DNA of 64,000 bases from Atrichornis clamosus (lineage: Eukaryota > Chordata > Aves > Passeriformes > Menuridae), in NCBI GenBank assembly GCA_013400975.1, contig WBMZ01012776.1, positions 62,001-126,000 on the forward strand, given 5' to 3'. The position numbers and the translations under genes were made by a program. Shown here piece by piece: positions 36,801 to 49,600 of the stretch; position 1 is the first letter of the stretch, and every line of letters begins with the position of its first letter. The notes under the pieces were generated by a model. It worked only from the letters and a program-made list of their open reading frames with translations. It searched no databases and was not told the origin of the DNA.

Positions 36801-39800
36801 GGGTTAAACTTAGTTTTTATGAGATTGGAGTTTTTACAGGGAAGGAAGGAGTCATTCAGTGTGACAAGAAAGAAATAATAGGATTCAGAAACCCTGTAAA
36901 GTAGAAAAAAGGCTACTACAGAGAAATAAAGTTAAATAGCCCATATTACTACATCTGGGCCCAACTCTGCAGGGCTCTGCATGAAGGTGGACATCACTTC
37001 TAAATGGGAAGACAAAGATCCGTGTGAGCCTAAGATCCCATGTAAAGCTTGCAAAAGCACAAAGAGCCTGCAAGTAAATCTGTGTTAAATACGTAGTGAC
37101 TCATAGGAATCCTGTTCAGCTGGTTCCCTGCTTTAGTGTTTCATACACTAAACATCAGGGAAAAAACATCTGATTCTCCATAGATGTCCCTAGTAAATAA
37201 ATGAAGTAAAATATTAGAAATTACAGTGAATCTCCATCAGCTAATCATGTAAGCATTGTATTCTGAGTCTTAATTCTGCTTGAAGTAATGTCAAGGTGAA
37301 AACTGATTGTGTATTTCACTTGGTAGGAAGGCAGTGCGTAACACAGATGAGGCCAAGAGTAAATTAGAAGTAATCATTTCACTGTATATTTATTGATTGG
37401 AAATAGTTAATGACATTTTCATTTTATCACAGTACTAGTCTGCTGCTCCTTCCAAAAATACACATGGCGCAGAGAGTGTAAGTCCTGTCTGTTGTATTGC
37501 TTCCTTGGCTTATTTCTTTTGCTTACCTTTGCATCGAGTGATGCAAAAAAAATGACATTTCAAGGGGGTTTAAGTGAGGTACGGAGTAGGTGAGTTTAAA
37601 AGAAATTAATTTCTAAAATTGGTAATTGCTAATTAGAAGATTTATTTAGAGGATTGGATTTTGCCGGGAAAGAACGAACAGGGACTGATAGAAATACTGT
37701 GGTATAAGGACCAAAATCATCAAGGCAAATGTCATACTGCAAAGCGGATATAAATGGCCCTTTTGTTACCCCTTCATAATTACCTCCAGGCTGTAGCTGA
37801 TGACACATGAGTGACTGGAGTTTATGCAAAGATGTGACTCAGTTTCTACATTACAGCCAATGATGATGATACTTTTATGATTCGTCGACACAAGGATGAA
37901 GTAGACTTAAATTTCTAATGCTTTGTTCCCAGGAGGAATATCTCCTTGGATGAGAGGGACATCCTGTTGACAACTGAGACTGTACCAGTATTAAAAATAT
38001 TTAAATTATGATCTTTTTTTCCTTACAACCTAAGCCCATCTCTTGCAAGGTCTAAACATACATGTTACAGAAGTGCTTGCAAATTTACTAATTTATTAAA
38101 ACTAATTTACTATGTTTCTTAAATGCTCAGCATTTCTCTCTAAGTTTGATTTTAGGAGTAAGTGCTTGTGGTTTGGTTTGACAGTAAATGGCTTACAAAA
38201 ACCAGACTCTTCTTTCCAAGAATAAAATTAATTTGGCCCTGTATATGATAGTAAAACACATTTAAGTGCTTCCGTTCTTTGCATTGATGAATTTGGTTTA
38301 TGCACTCTGAACAAATTTTATTTAGTCTGTTATAATAAAGTGCTTTTTAAAAAAAGCATCGCAACACTTTTATATTTAACGCTTAATTTTCTGCTCCTGT
38401 GAGTTTTGAGTCTTGAAATTACTTTTTTGCGAAGTGAACTGCTGATTAAACCTGGAAGGCCGATCTACAGCCCTCCCAGCCAGAGACATTCCCACCTGCC
38501 AGTTATGCCAGTGAGAGGTTTGGTTGCTGCCTGTCCTGTCCACACGCTGCAGAGTGCTTGGTACCGGCATCATCAGAGCCCTTTCTCCGCCTTCCCTGGG
38601 CAGGAACCACATTGCATCCCAGCACTGAGATGAGCATTCCCGTATGGCTACTCTGTGTTTGTGTCTTGGGAAAAGTCCCACAACAGGGCCTGATTCCCTG
38701 GGATATTTCATGGCCTAGAAGCGAGTTAGTTGTGTCTCTCCCTTTGCAGAGTACCAGTGCTTTGCAGTTTTTGGTTGCTGCAATTTCTAATTCTTCTTGT
38801 GAATCTGTTAAGGGGGTAGACTAGGCAACTGTGCCAGGTGGCTTATCACATAGATGCCAGTGTGATATAGCTGCTTGAAATTAAAAAATCAAACAATTCC
38901 TTATATTTTGGTATGCAAATACAAACTTTTCCGTATCGGTTCTTGTGAATTTTTCTTTCTTTAGTACAGCTCCAAAAGAGTACATATTTTGGTTCCCAAA
39001 GGAGTGTGCTTGTTTAAAATGTGAACTGTGATGTGTGGATAATTACTTCCAGATGGGCAGAGTTAGCTTATTTGGACACACATACTCGAAACTCGCTTTC
39101 TGCCATGGTTTGCTCTTTCATACTGAGTAACTGTTGAAGGACTTGCAGATCTTAAGATGGAGGAAAAACTTGCAAAAGGTGATTAGGACTTTGACCAGGC
39201 ACAACCTACCTGTGGCTCTCAAAGCCTTGATTTGTAAGCAGAGCACGGGGCTGCCACACCAGTATCACCCCACCTGGCCAGCAGCAGGAATGTGCTGGGA
39301 AACCTGAAATAGTTAGTCTGGCTATTTGCACATCCTCTCAAGGAAATACAGTTGCCAGTTTGTTGTAAAACTTCATGCTCTTGTATTTGTGATCTGCAAA
39401 GATACTGTGGGATGCTTGAGGAATGCCCACCTATTCCAGCTTGAGAACTGCTCAGAACATGACATCTTGGAGATATCTTGTGTTGCTCTTACATGAAGAT
39501 TTGGTGCATAGCCAGGAAAGTTGATTGCGTGCTTGGTACAAATATCTCTTTGGTTCATTCTGGAATGTGGGCTTTTATAGAGCTTCCTGATTTTAAAGCA
39601 GAGCAATGGAAACTGTTCAGACAGTGATGTGTCCTCACCCTTGTTTGTATCTAAAATGACCCTAGGCTGGTCTGTTTGAATCTCAAGCTGTACCAAAAAC
39701 AGCTAGTTGCCAGGAAAAATACTCTTAAGCCTGTAACTGGGCTGCATAACTGCCAACAAAACAAATGTGAATGACAAATTTCGTCATTTATTCCATTCCT

Positions 39801-42394
39801 GACTTGGTAATTTTTGTCATCTTGAAGCTGTTGTGTTCTTTAACCTCCTACCTTGGACCTCGTCTTTCTCCATCTAGTTGTAGCAGAGCATACCTCACCT
39901 CACCTGCATCTCCCTGAACTTCTCAAATTTTCAGAACATGTGAAGGATTTTTAACTGGCTAATCTTTCTCAGAACAAGGAATGTCCAAGTCTCCTTCTTT
40001 ATGCTGAAAACTTTTTTGTATTGTTCAATAGCAGAGGTGCACTGCCCTAATATTGCCTGTGGCAAATCTTTTATCGCTAAACTCTATTCCCATTCCTTCC
40101 TATAGATGTCATATTTATGGCAGGGGAATGTTTTGGTTAAAGCTCAACCTAAAATTCTTTTTAAATAAGAAAAACAGGGACCCAGTAATCTGCCTGATCT
40201 TTGCATAAATTGATAAATTGTACCAGAAACAATTGTAAATTGATATGAAGACCTCTCAGGAGCTTCTGATGACTAAATGAAGATGATCTCTATTGCTAGA
40301 TTTATCTGGATAACAATGCCAAAATTGCTTGATTCTGTATGCTCTCCCTTGATTCTGCTCTTTCAGTTTCTGGTATTGATTTGTCAACTAGAATCTTGTT
40401 ATGCATAAACTAGAAGGTTGCTGGATATTCCAGCCCAAAGCATGTTCATACCTGTCTGTAAGTTAAATACTGAAGATATGCCCTTATTGGATTATTCAAG
40501 TGCTTTTAGTATTTTACTGTACTTAGATTTCAGATTTGGGAAACTTCCATGTTTCCTTGGGGAAACCCCCATACCTGGAGCTTTAGTTCTCTCAGAACTT
40601 GGATAAAAGTGTGTACTAAGTTAACTGCTAGTCAGTCTGATTATTTCATGGAGCTGCTTAGCCATAAGCAACTTAGTTGTCTTTTTTTAGGCCAGCAGTC
40701 TCTATGGCTTGCTTTTTCTTAATGTATTCTTTAGCAGGAGATGATGATACAATTCTGGATTTCTTGCATTTGTGAAACTATGAACAGGCAAGCTGAAGAT
40801 TGAGGCAACAGGTTAAACAACACCAGTAAAAAGCAACAGGGCTTAAGAGCAGCAAGAAACATGAAAAAAACTATGAAGGCAGTGTTAATTCTATTTTATT
40901 TTGGATTTTTAGTCTCAGCCTCTTGTTAGTTGTTAGTATATGCATATCTCCCATGCCCTTTTCTCATCAAATATCCTTAACTGAAAATAAATACAAAATG
41001 TGTGGACCATAAAGAAGCCCCTTTGGGAATACTAAGCAAAAATGTTAGTGTTTCCAAAGGGTCTGCAGCATGGTCCAGCCCCTAGGGAGAACTTGAGATG
41101 TTTTACTGGCAGAATGGGCTGGAAGACAGCAGGTTCAAGGATGACTTTTTGAGAATTAGACGAAAGAATGACTATGCAAACCAAGAGGAGCGGGCACTAC
41201 AGAACAAAAAAGTCTCCTAAGTGTGTTTGTACACAAATAATGAACAAAGTTACTGCAAAAGCTTTGGAAAATCCCATCAGTATGAAAATAAAGGTGCTTT
41301 GGTAGTTAACTTGGTTACAAATCCACTACGTAGTCATGTCCCAGCATGCAAGGATGCAGCTGAAATAAGTCACTGCAGCATTCACATTTTCATCATCAGA
41401 TGCTGTGTCCGTAGTGGGAACACTGGCATTGAACCGGAGTGAGATGACTCATCTTTCTGAGCAGAGAAGCAGGGAAGAGAGGGCAAGTCCTTTCAATAAC
41501 TGAGCTCTCTGCTCTCCTGAGAATTTACCGTGGAGGATGAGGCAGGATTTTCAATCTTAGCCCACTGACACTGTAAAAAGCCTCTAAGTGCTAAACTGCA
41601 ACACAGCTACTTAATAGCCCTACCAAAGTGTAAAGTGTCCAAATAACTGTTAAGGCTACTTAAATTGAGTGATTATAAGGGAATCTTTCTCATACAAGGT
41701 TAAAAATACAAATATTTCTAGAAAAGGGATGGCTGTTTCTTCTAACCAGCCTTTACAGCTGCAGAATAATTTCCTAAAACTTGTAGCAAATGAGCATGTA
41801 GCATAAAAATTACTCATTTTGATTAGTCTTGTGTCAAACCTTAATACATGACTGGTATTTTGGTGCTCATTCTTTCTAGTTTTTCTTACGAATGGTCTGT
41901 TTTACTGCTTTATTTGTTCTGCAGGCAAGCAGTGAGTATTCCCTGCCTCCAGGACAGGGTGCTCTTAAGACGTAAGCCTGTGGTCAGGCCCCAGTGAGAA
42001 TGACCAAGGGCAAGCGGGGAATTTGCTGTAAAGGCGAGGTTTTCCCTGGGAGAACCAGTTGCAGGTGTGGCTCTACCAGCCTGAAAATTCATCTGTTGTG
42101 GTCAATTGTGGACAAGTCTGTGTGATTTTTGGGCCAGTGCTTTTTTATTTTTCTTTTTCCTAATGTATCCTAGCTAAAGGAAAAGCGCATGGAGTGAGTT
42201 TCAAGCTCTTTGCGTGCACAGGGGCTATGAACGTAAGCCTGGACATTGACAGCAGCAAAGCTGCTGTATCTGTGGCTCTCCCATTCAGTTTAGGCCTCCT
42301 GGTGCTTATTTTTGCATCAACAAATTAAGTGTGAAAGCAGCGTACAGCAAGCTCAGAATGGCTGAAAATACGCTCCATTATCTGCAGAGCAGGA
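30820..42394 (+). other. MTUS1: MTUS1 intron (first part of 12.8 kb), no gene seen
   Basis: AT-rich intronic DNA with only random open frames. A TTTG/GGTTT low-complexity patch lies at about 32560-32592. No transposon family, RNA gene or exon could be recognised by eye. Confidence 0.65.
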
Positions 42395-42990
42395 CTGTGT
42401 TTCCTCAGTGATCCCGGCTGCCGTCGGAGCAAGTGGAGATCGATCGATCTAATGTCTGCGGCTCGCCTTTCATAAAAGAAGGGCTGTGGCTTTAAGTAAT
42501 CGCTGGCTGCTTGTGCCAATTGCAGAAGCTGCAGTATCTGCCGCTGTCGGGAGCGCTGGGCGCGGAAGCAGGATAACCTGCGGAGGCAAGGTCCAGTCTT
42601 GACGCCCGGCCCTGGCCAGACCTGTCCGGCTTGGTGGTGCCGCCGCCACCTGCGCGTCGCCGATGAGGGCCGGGGGGCCGAGCGGGGGGCTGCCGGCGCT
42701 GGAAGATGGGCTGCTCTAGCAGCAGGCTGTGCCTTTATTCTCAGTGTGCTGCAGCAAGGGTAATGAGTGTTTGTTTCACAGGGAGCCGGCCGGCAGCAAG
42801 GTGAAGCACCTGCCAGCAGCACGCGTGCACCTTGTCACCTCCGCGCTCGCTGTGAGCTGGCGGCCGCGCTGCTGAGCCTCGGAGCGGCTCTGCCGTGGCG
42901 GTGCCTGCACTGCTCCCTGGGGTGCGGGTCTGGGCCAGAGCGGCCTGGCCGGCACAGAGCCTGCTGGCCAGGGCACAGCTCCCGGGAAAA
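42395..42990 (+). promoter_or_regulatory. intragenic CpG-rich block, probable alternative MTUS1 promoter
   Basis: GC content and CpG density rise abruptly compared with all flanking sequence. CpGs are packed especially at 42540-42710 and 42780-42960. The block encloses the small MGCSSS-encoding exon at 42706-42759, so a CpG-island promoter for a short MTUS1 transcript is the simplest explanation. A CATAAAA TATA-like element lies at about 42470 and a CCAAT at about 42513, both weak on their own. CpG retention implies an unmethylated germline state. Promoter activity is inference. Confidence 0.65.
42706..42759 (+). CDS. MTUS1: MTUS1 alternative first coding exon with MGCSSS lipidation motif
   Basis: It encodes 18 codons, MGCSSSRLCLYSQCAAAR, followed by the donor AGG|GTAATG at 42759/42760. 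The donor is phase 0 and fits exon 43580 (REEALKQ) exactly, giving a 347-residue product. Gly2 with Ser6 matches the N-myristoyltransferase consensus, and Cys3, Cys9 and Cys14 could be palmitoylated, so the product should be anchored to membranes. The start has A at -3 and G at +4 (strong context) and sits in the CpG-rich block. Support is purely structural: start, motif, donor, phase and CpG context. I cannot verify a known isoform. The 54-bp coding length makes chance a real alternative. Confidence 0.68.
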
Positions 42991-43579
42991 GCAGGGAGAT
43001 GGGTGCTTCTACTTTGTTAGGATCTGGTCGCAGATTCCTTGTGATTCTCTCGGTATAAGAAACACCATCAATCTTAGCATTAAGAATTGTGAGCCGGGGG
43101 GTGGGTTGTATTCAACTTTCAACAAGGCTGTGCCTTTTCTTCATGGAAGACTGAGTGTTTAGCAAAGTTCTTGGTTTTGTGTTTGAGTAAGCTTAAGATA
43201 AATATTTAATGCATGCCTCTTTCACATATACACTGTACTTCTGTGCCCTTGACAGCTATCAGTTGATTTGTTCTGGAGGCTTATGTTGCTACACCCACCA
43301 TAAAATATATAATTAATTGCTGCAAAGTAGATTTTTAATTGCAGTGTTATCCTGGAAAAAGCTGTTCCTTGTTTTAAAGTATGACTTCCTTAACAACAGA
43401 AGAACATCTGTGTATATTGTAACAGCTGAACTGTTATCCTAAATGATTCATATCTTGGCTTCTTGCTCTTGCCTCTTGTTTTCCTACAGAACACATGTAC
43501 GTTAATTATTGGAAGGTGCCCTGCTCAGATCACTAGTAACCAAATGTTTCGGGTTTTTTGTTGGTTTTTTTCTCTGCAG
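42991..43579 (+). other. MTUS1: MTUS1 intron end before exon 43580
   Basis: Ordinary AT-rich intron after the CpG block. It ends in a G/T-rich then T-rich tract and a TCTCTGCAG acceptor. No gene was seen. Confidence 0.7.
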
Positions 43580-43646
43580 AGGGAGGAAGCACTGAAGCAG
43601 CGTAAAGAGTTATCTCAAGAACTAGTTAACCTTCGAGGAGAACTAG
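43580..43646 (+). CDS. MTUS1: MTUS1 shared exon 2 (22 codons)
   Basis: Reads REEALKQRKELSQELVNLRG then EL, phase 0 in and phase 1 out (CTAG|GTAAGA). Mammalian ATIP has REEALKQHKTLSQELVNLRGEL at this point, so the match is nearly complete. It continues the coiled coil. This is the first exon common to all three short transcript types proposed here. Confidence 0.96.
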
Positions 43647-46600
43647 GTAAGAATTTTTTTTTGTCTTCTTCATGAGAACAGAAATGCAGCAAAACAGATG
43701 GGCAGAAGAAGAGATGCCGTGGTATTGTAATGGCAGTCATTTAATTCCCTGACTGAATTCTGCTCAGATGCTTTAAGCGCTGTGGAGCCCTGACAGCGTG
43801 ACCCCAGGTTCACCGAATTCCTGGCACTGATCTGACTGCGCCTCGCGGGGCCTCCTTGCAAAACATGCATCTGATGACCAAAGCACTCACTTCTTAAAAA
43901 TGGAAGTTTGGCTAACAGCATATATACTTCTGTTTGACCCCTAACTTATTTGTACTCTGTATTCTAGAGATTTGCTGGCAAAAAATTCATAAACCTGTAA
44001 AACATACTGTGCAAAATCTGCATTTTTGCCTTAGTGACTTGTAGGTGAACGAGTGTAAAATTAACAGGAGGAAATGCTCTCAGGCTGATGAGATTAAATC
44101 TTTGAACTCATCTTAATGGACAGCTATAATATGAAATGGAGCTATAATGTGCAGGACTGGTTTTGCCAATTTGAAGCTTGATTTAACTGCATTTAGTGGT
44201 AAGTCCATGTAACGTATTTGAATTTTGCAGTTGTTCCAGGCAGGTCTCAGTAGGAGTTAGCTTTGAAAGAGCCTGGCCTTCCTCTGCCTTGCACGCCTCT
44301 GTCCTCCTTGTGCCAGCATTGCTGCCTGGGCAGCCATACTCCCAGCGATGCAGTGAGCTGCCTGGGGACATGTCTGCTGAAACTAGTGGCTTGAAGTGCT
44401 CTTTTGCCAAAGCTCCCTGGTCTGGCTCAGTATGGGACTGAAGAAGCACTGGTTCTGGAGCAGAGAAAGGGGAAGGAGCAGCAGGGTGGAGGGTTGTGTC
44501 CCCCATCAGCTGCAGCTGGCGCTAAAGTGACAACAGAACTAAAGTTTTAATGTGAAAATGGGCTTCTTGCATCACTACAAAGTTATGTTATAAACATTAT
44601 AAACTAGATTTATTTTTATTTATGTACTTAATGTGACTTTCTGAGCAAACCCATTTGTTTGCCTCATCAAGAAAATTACTTCAGGAGGATTGCTATCAGA
44701 GCAAGAAAGTCTTTTTTCTTCCCTAGGCTTGCATCTTCAATATTTTTTTCCCCTTATCAACCGAGGTACTATGTTTATCACTTATCTGGAAAGGGAAAAT
44801 TCAGCTTATATGGGTAGACAAAAAGCTAGCAAACACTTTTGCCTATTACCAGTTTTGGGGGTTTTGGTGGAGTTTGAGGTTTTTTTGAAAGCTTAGTTCT
44901 TTGTAAGGATGCCTTAAATAAGCTTTCTGTAAACTTGGTACCTTCCTGCTTTGATTAACAGCTTCCTGAGCTTACAAATGGGACTCCCGTTGCAAGAATA
45001 CACCATTCAGTAGGTTGATAACAGAAAAAACTTTAAATGCAACCATGCCTGATGGATCTGTGACACCCAAGTGCACAGAGCTCTCAGACAGGGATGCTGG
45101 CTGATGTGCTGCTGGGTGATATCGTCAGCTGTGCCCCTCGCAGAACTGATCCTCTTGGGTCAGTTCTGCAGGAGCGTCTGAATGGCAGCCTGGGGCTTGC
45201 TTCCCTTTGTAAGGTTTCCACCTTTGTATGGTTTCAGTGAAGCATTTATCTTCGTGCAGCTCCTTTGTCTTAACCACGTCACACATCTAGCCTGTCTGTA
45301 CTGCTGTCCTCAGCGTGTAAAGGGAGTGGATTTAATTGCAGAAATGAAAAACTACCCAAGTCTTCAATTCTATCTAGCTTTAAAAAGAATTGGTTTTGGG
45401 TTTTTTTTTAAGTTAAATTAATAATTTGTTGACAAGGTGTGAGAAATGCCTTCTTGTAACAGTAGCTTTAGCTGAAAATAATCTGCTTAAATACATACCT
45501 GTAATCAGCTTTCTGTTGACACTGTTAAATGGATATAGCTGAACTTAGATTTCCATAGGCTGTTTTGACGTAAGGACTGCAAATTTTGATTCACTGTATG
45601 ATATAAGCATAGGGTGGCTTGGAAAGTGAAGTGTAGTTTTAATCTTATTTTGGCATGTGGACATGTTAGCGGAGTCCCAGCTGCCATGTTTCAATGAGTG
45701 TTGGTTTGCAGTTTGGGGACAGGCAGTCTCAGAAGAGGAACCTGGTGTGCCCAGCTGATGTAGTCTGTTCCCTGCATGTTGCTGGGTTTGAGAGGAACGT
45801 GAAGTCTCCTGCAGCTTGTACCCTGCACAATTTAGATTTCTCAGTTTCTTGCTTTGAAGTTTAACTGTGTACGCTCCTTAGGTCCTTGATTTACCTTGCA
45901 AAACCAAACTGGCTTTTCAGATGGTCTGTTTTGCTGGGTTATTCTGTATGACCCTTTCTACCAAAAAACCTTTTGTTTAATGACCTTAATATGCATTATG
46001 GTCCCAGAATGTGTCTTTGGCAGCGACTGTGTGACTGTGCCAGCCATGGGGCTGATGGTTACCAGACACTACTTTCTGCTCTCAGTAGCTGGAAACACGT
46101 GCAGGGATTAGCAACCATAGGTGTTTGGGGATGGGCTTTTCCAAAGGGAGTTCAAATTCATTAACAGCTGGATTCTGAACTTGGGTTTCCTCAAAATCTC
46201 CACATGCAAAGACTAAACTTTGTGGCCTGAATGTAAACATCTTAGTTCTGGGAGCCTGGAGCAGGTAGGGATGTTCTGCTTGTCCCCTATTTCTTCTAAA
46301 GATGCAAGCTAGTGTGTAAATTTCTAGTTACTTGTTTAACTACATAAGTAGAAATTGCAAGGGCCCCATATTTCTTCAGAGGAACGAAACTACTCCTCCA
46401 AATTAATTGCACTCCAGATTGTTTCAGAGCCTTCTTGCAACCACGCTGGATATGATCCAGCTCAGTCCTGCTACAAAACAGCAGGTGCAAAGCTGACTCA
46501 GCCTGTGCCTGCCTTGGCCCTTTGAACATTGCCATTCAAGAGCCTTTCTCAGAGGCCTGGAGAGGCCTGTGTCTACGCTGTACAGGCAGCCAAATGCCAA

Positions 46601-49600
46601 ACCCCTCTCTCTCCCTTCCAGTTGCATGGCAAGTGATAAACTATATTTTCTTCAAAATACCTTCATGCTCTTTTTTATTAATAAATGATCTTCAAAATGC
46701 TTTGGAGGTTTGGATAAGAGAGATTGTTATGTTTTACAGACAGGTGAGGTAAATGTGATTTGGTTTTCAGGTTAAGGTGATCCTTAAAAATACTTAATAA
46801 CAGGTAGATGTTTCTTTGAGTTGAGGCAGGGCCAAACTTGCCACACTTCATACACTTGCCTGCTTGCTCTCACTTGTAGTGTTTGCAGCACAGGGGATGT
46901 GAATTTACTTCCCAGCAGAAAAGTGAATGCTTCACATTATTTATTCAATCACACCTGCTTAAATGTAGCTTAAAGCAGGTTTTTTTTGGTCTACTTGCCT
47001 TGTCTAACTTGCCCAAGAACAAAAAAATACAATGTGGCTTAACATCCTGTATCGTTAGCCTCATTATAGAACTAATACCAAGAGAAACTTGGTCATAAAC
47101 TTGAAAGCATGTTTGGGTAGAGGGATTTTCAACATTGAAAATCTGCCAAAAGCATGAATTAATTATTATATAAATATAAAGATATATATTGTATAGGGAA
47201 GGAAATGAGCCTTTCTATAGCAGACTTATTGGTCAATTGAACATACATATTGCAGTGTGAAATACAGCATTTGAGCAATGAAGTGTTACTGCAGCATAAC
47301 GTCATGTAATCCTAAATATTTGGGGGTTTCTTTTGGTAATTGCTCCCATTTCACATCCCCACATCTATTAAAATGCTGACAGATTACTGTCCTAGTGAAC
47401 TCTGTTTCAAAATTTCAGACAGTCTAATGCCTTTTCATAAATCATAACTAGGCCAGTGAGTGACTTGGACAATTTAATGAAGATAACTGTTGTTTGCAAA
47501 CAATTTAATTCAGGGTTCAAAAAAAAATCCATTGTATTTTATCTTAGAGCTATGGTTAGGGTGACTTTTAGGGCAATGTAAGTTGAAAAATGTTTTTATC
47601 TAAGCAGTTGAGCCGTAAGGACTGAACTGGATGATGAATGTGTTTATAGTTAGAATAAGAAAAAAAATGTGAAAGGAGATGCTGCACAATTGTAAATTCT
47701 TATCTCTTAGCTTCTTTGAACGAAAATACGAAATAGCTTTCTTGGGGATACAAAGGCAACTTTTGTAGTTCTCTCCTTCAGCTGGAGCTAGTGTTGATGT
47801 GCTTTGGACCTGCTCCGTTTGCACTGTTGCAGGGAGTTGCCATGTGCCTGGTTCTCCATGCTGCTCTTGCAGGCATTTGTTTTATGGTTTTGGCACTTAG
47901 AAAGCTTCACAATGAAATACCCAAGATGCAAGTTGCCATTGTTAACTGCTACAAATGAATGGTAATTTTACATGTCAAAAACAGGATTTCTGCTCTGAAG
48001 ATATGCTGTTACCAAATCTCAGAAACTTCCTGTGATTTTTCAAAGGTCATGGTTTGGCCCAAAAGAACCAGACTCTTCATTTATAATAAATGGTGTTAAG
48101 CCTAAAACTACAGATTAATCTTGCTCCGTGTTGTAATAATACAGAGAGGGACAGTTGCAGGATTGGGAAGAGAGGCTGGGACAACCAAGTGGTGGGGAAA
48201 ATATTATGGCTCTGCTGTTTGAATAAAGAAGTAAATATTGCTCCTGGCTGCCAAGTACAGCATTCCATATGCTCTATCCTTAAAGGTTAAAACTGTTTAG
48301 TTACAGGTAAGGTTGAACAAACTTCATGGACAAATTAATAGCACATCTTTTCATCTCTGTGGCTTGCTTTTTTCTGAAATGCTGTTGGCCCATTTGTTTC
48401 CTGTTTGGTTTTTTTTGGTCAAGGTTTGTGGTCTAATGAAGATGTGGAATTGTGGAGCAAAGCGCTTTAAGAAGGGAAGGGAAACACAGTAGTATAGAAA
48501 AATTCTGAAGTGGATGAGAAGTTGAAATATAGATTTGTGTGTTTGCTGCTGGAAGAGCACACGTTCCAGTTACATATTTTTCTTCAAAGTTAAGCATCTG
48601 TTCAATGAGAAGACTCTTGAGTAGCAACTGAGTTTGATTAGTCAGGTGTTTTGCAGCATATCCTTGCAGTGGATAAATGATCAAATTAAGGAATTAGGGA
48701 CAAATCATGAAAAAGGCAACTTTCTTTTAAAAAGGCAGAATAGTCATAAATGCATGATTCAGTCTGGAGATGGACAGGGATGTACAGAATACTTGCTGCA
48801 GACATTTCAGTCTCGAGTATTGAGACAAACTGGTTTACGGGACGTCTCATAATTTCAAATTAACAATTCTTTAGTTGGTGCTTTTGCTGAAGCCTTACAC
48901 AGTCAGTTTCTTGAACCACCATGATACTGGGAGCTCACAGGTTGCGTAGTAGTTCTGCTTCTTGTTTGGATGGCGGGGACTCAAGTCAGGCTTGTGATCT
49001 GCAAGGAAGCGTTGAAGCCTTCAGCGTTGTGGATGCCAGAGTTACCTTCAAGGTAACAACACTTAACTGCCAGTGCAAGTTTTAAAAGTTTTGTGTTTGC
49101 CTTTGTAACATCAGTCTTCTCATAAATCTGAATTGCAAACTGCCTGAGGGGGAACTGCTGCGTCTGTTTTCTTTGACAAAGGCGTGGTTTACTATTTGCT
49201 TTTTTTCTGAAGTGCTTTGCATCATCTGAAGTTGTGCGTGCTGACATTTAAAGATAAGGCAACGATAGGCAGCACATTCTTCTGGCTAACTGGAGGCAAA
49301 CAAATAGCTCTGGCCTCGCAAATAAAGAATTTGATGCTGCTTCTTCCTCTCTTGGTTTTAAATGAAGTGGATCATTTGAAGCATTTTGCTACCGTTACCT
49401 CTACTGAGGCAAGCAAGTGGCCTGCCTCTCAGCTATGCCCTTACTCTGCTATAGAAGGTCAGATCCCATCTGCATGTGGTTGGCTGTGTAAGACCTCCAT
49501 TTGGCTTGCTGCATGGTTCTTGGCATTATAAAATAATGTCCCCTAACAATGATGTTTCCTCTTCCCTAAAAACATGGCAATACAGAGCATATATATTCAA

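Noticed and set aside
42325..42822. 165-codon minus-strand open frame in the CpG-rich block
   Set aside because: Long open frames are expected by chance in GC-rich DNA. It is Ala/Arg/Pro-rich without motifs, while the plus strand has a better-supported exon.
42767..43162. 131-codon plus-strand open frame next to the MGCSSS exon
   Set aside because: It is the unspliced CpG-rich sequence after the donor, with no homology. Its start falls eight bases after the donor.
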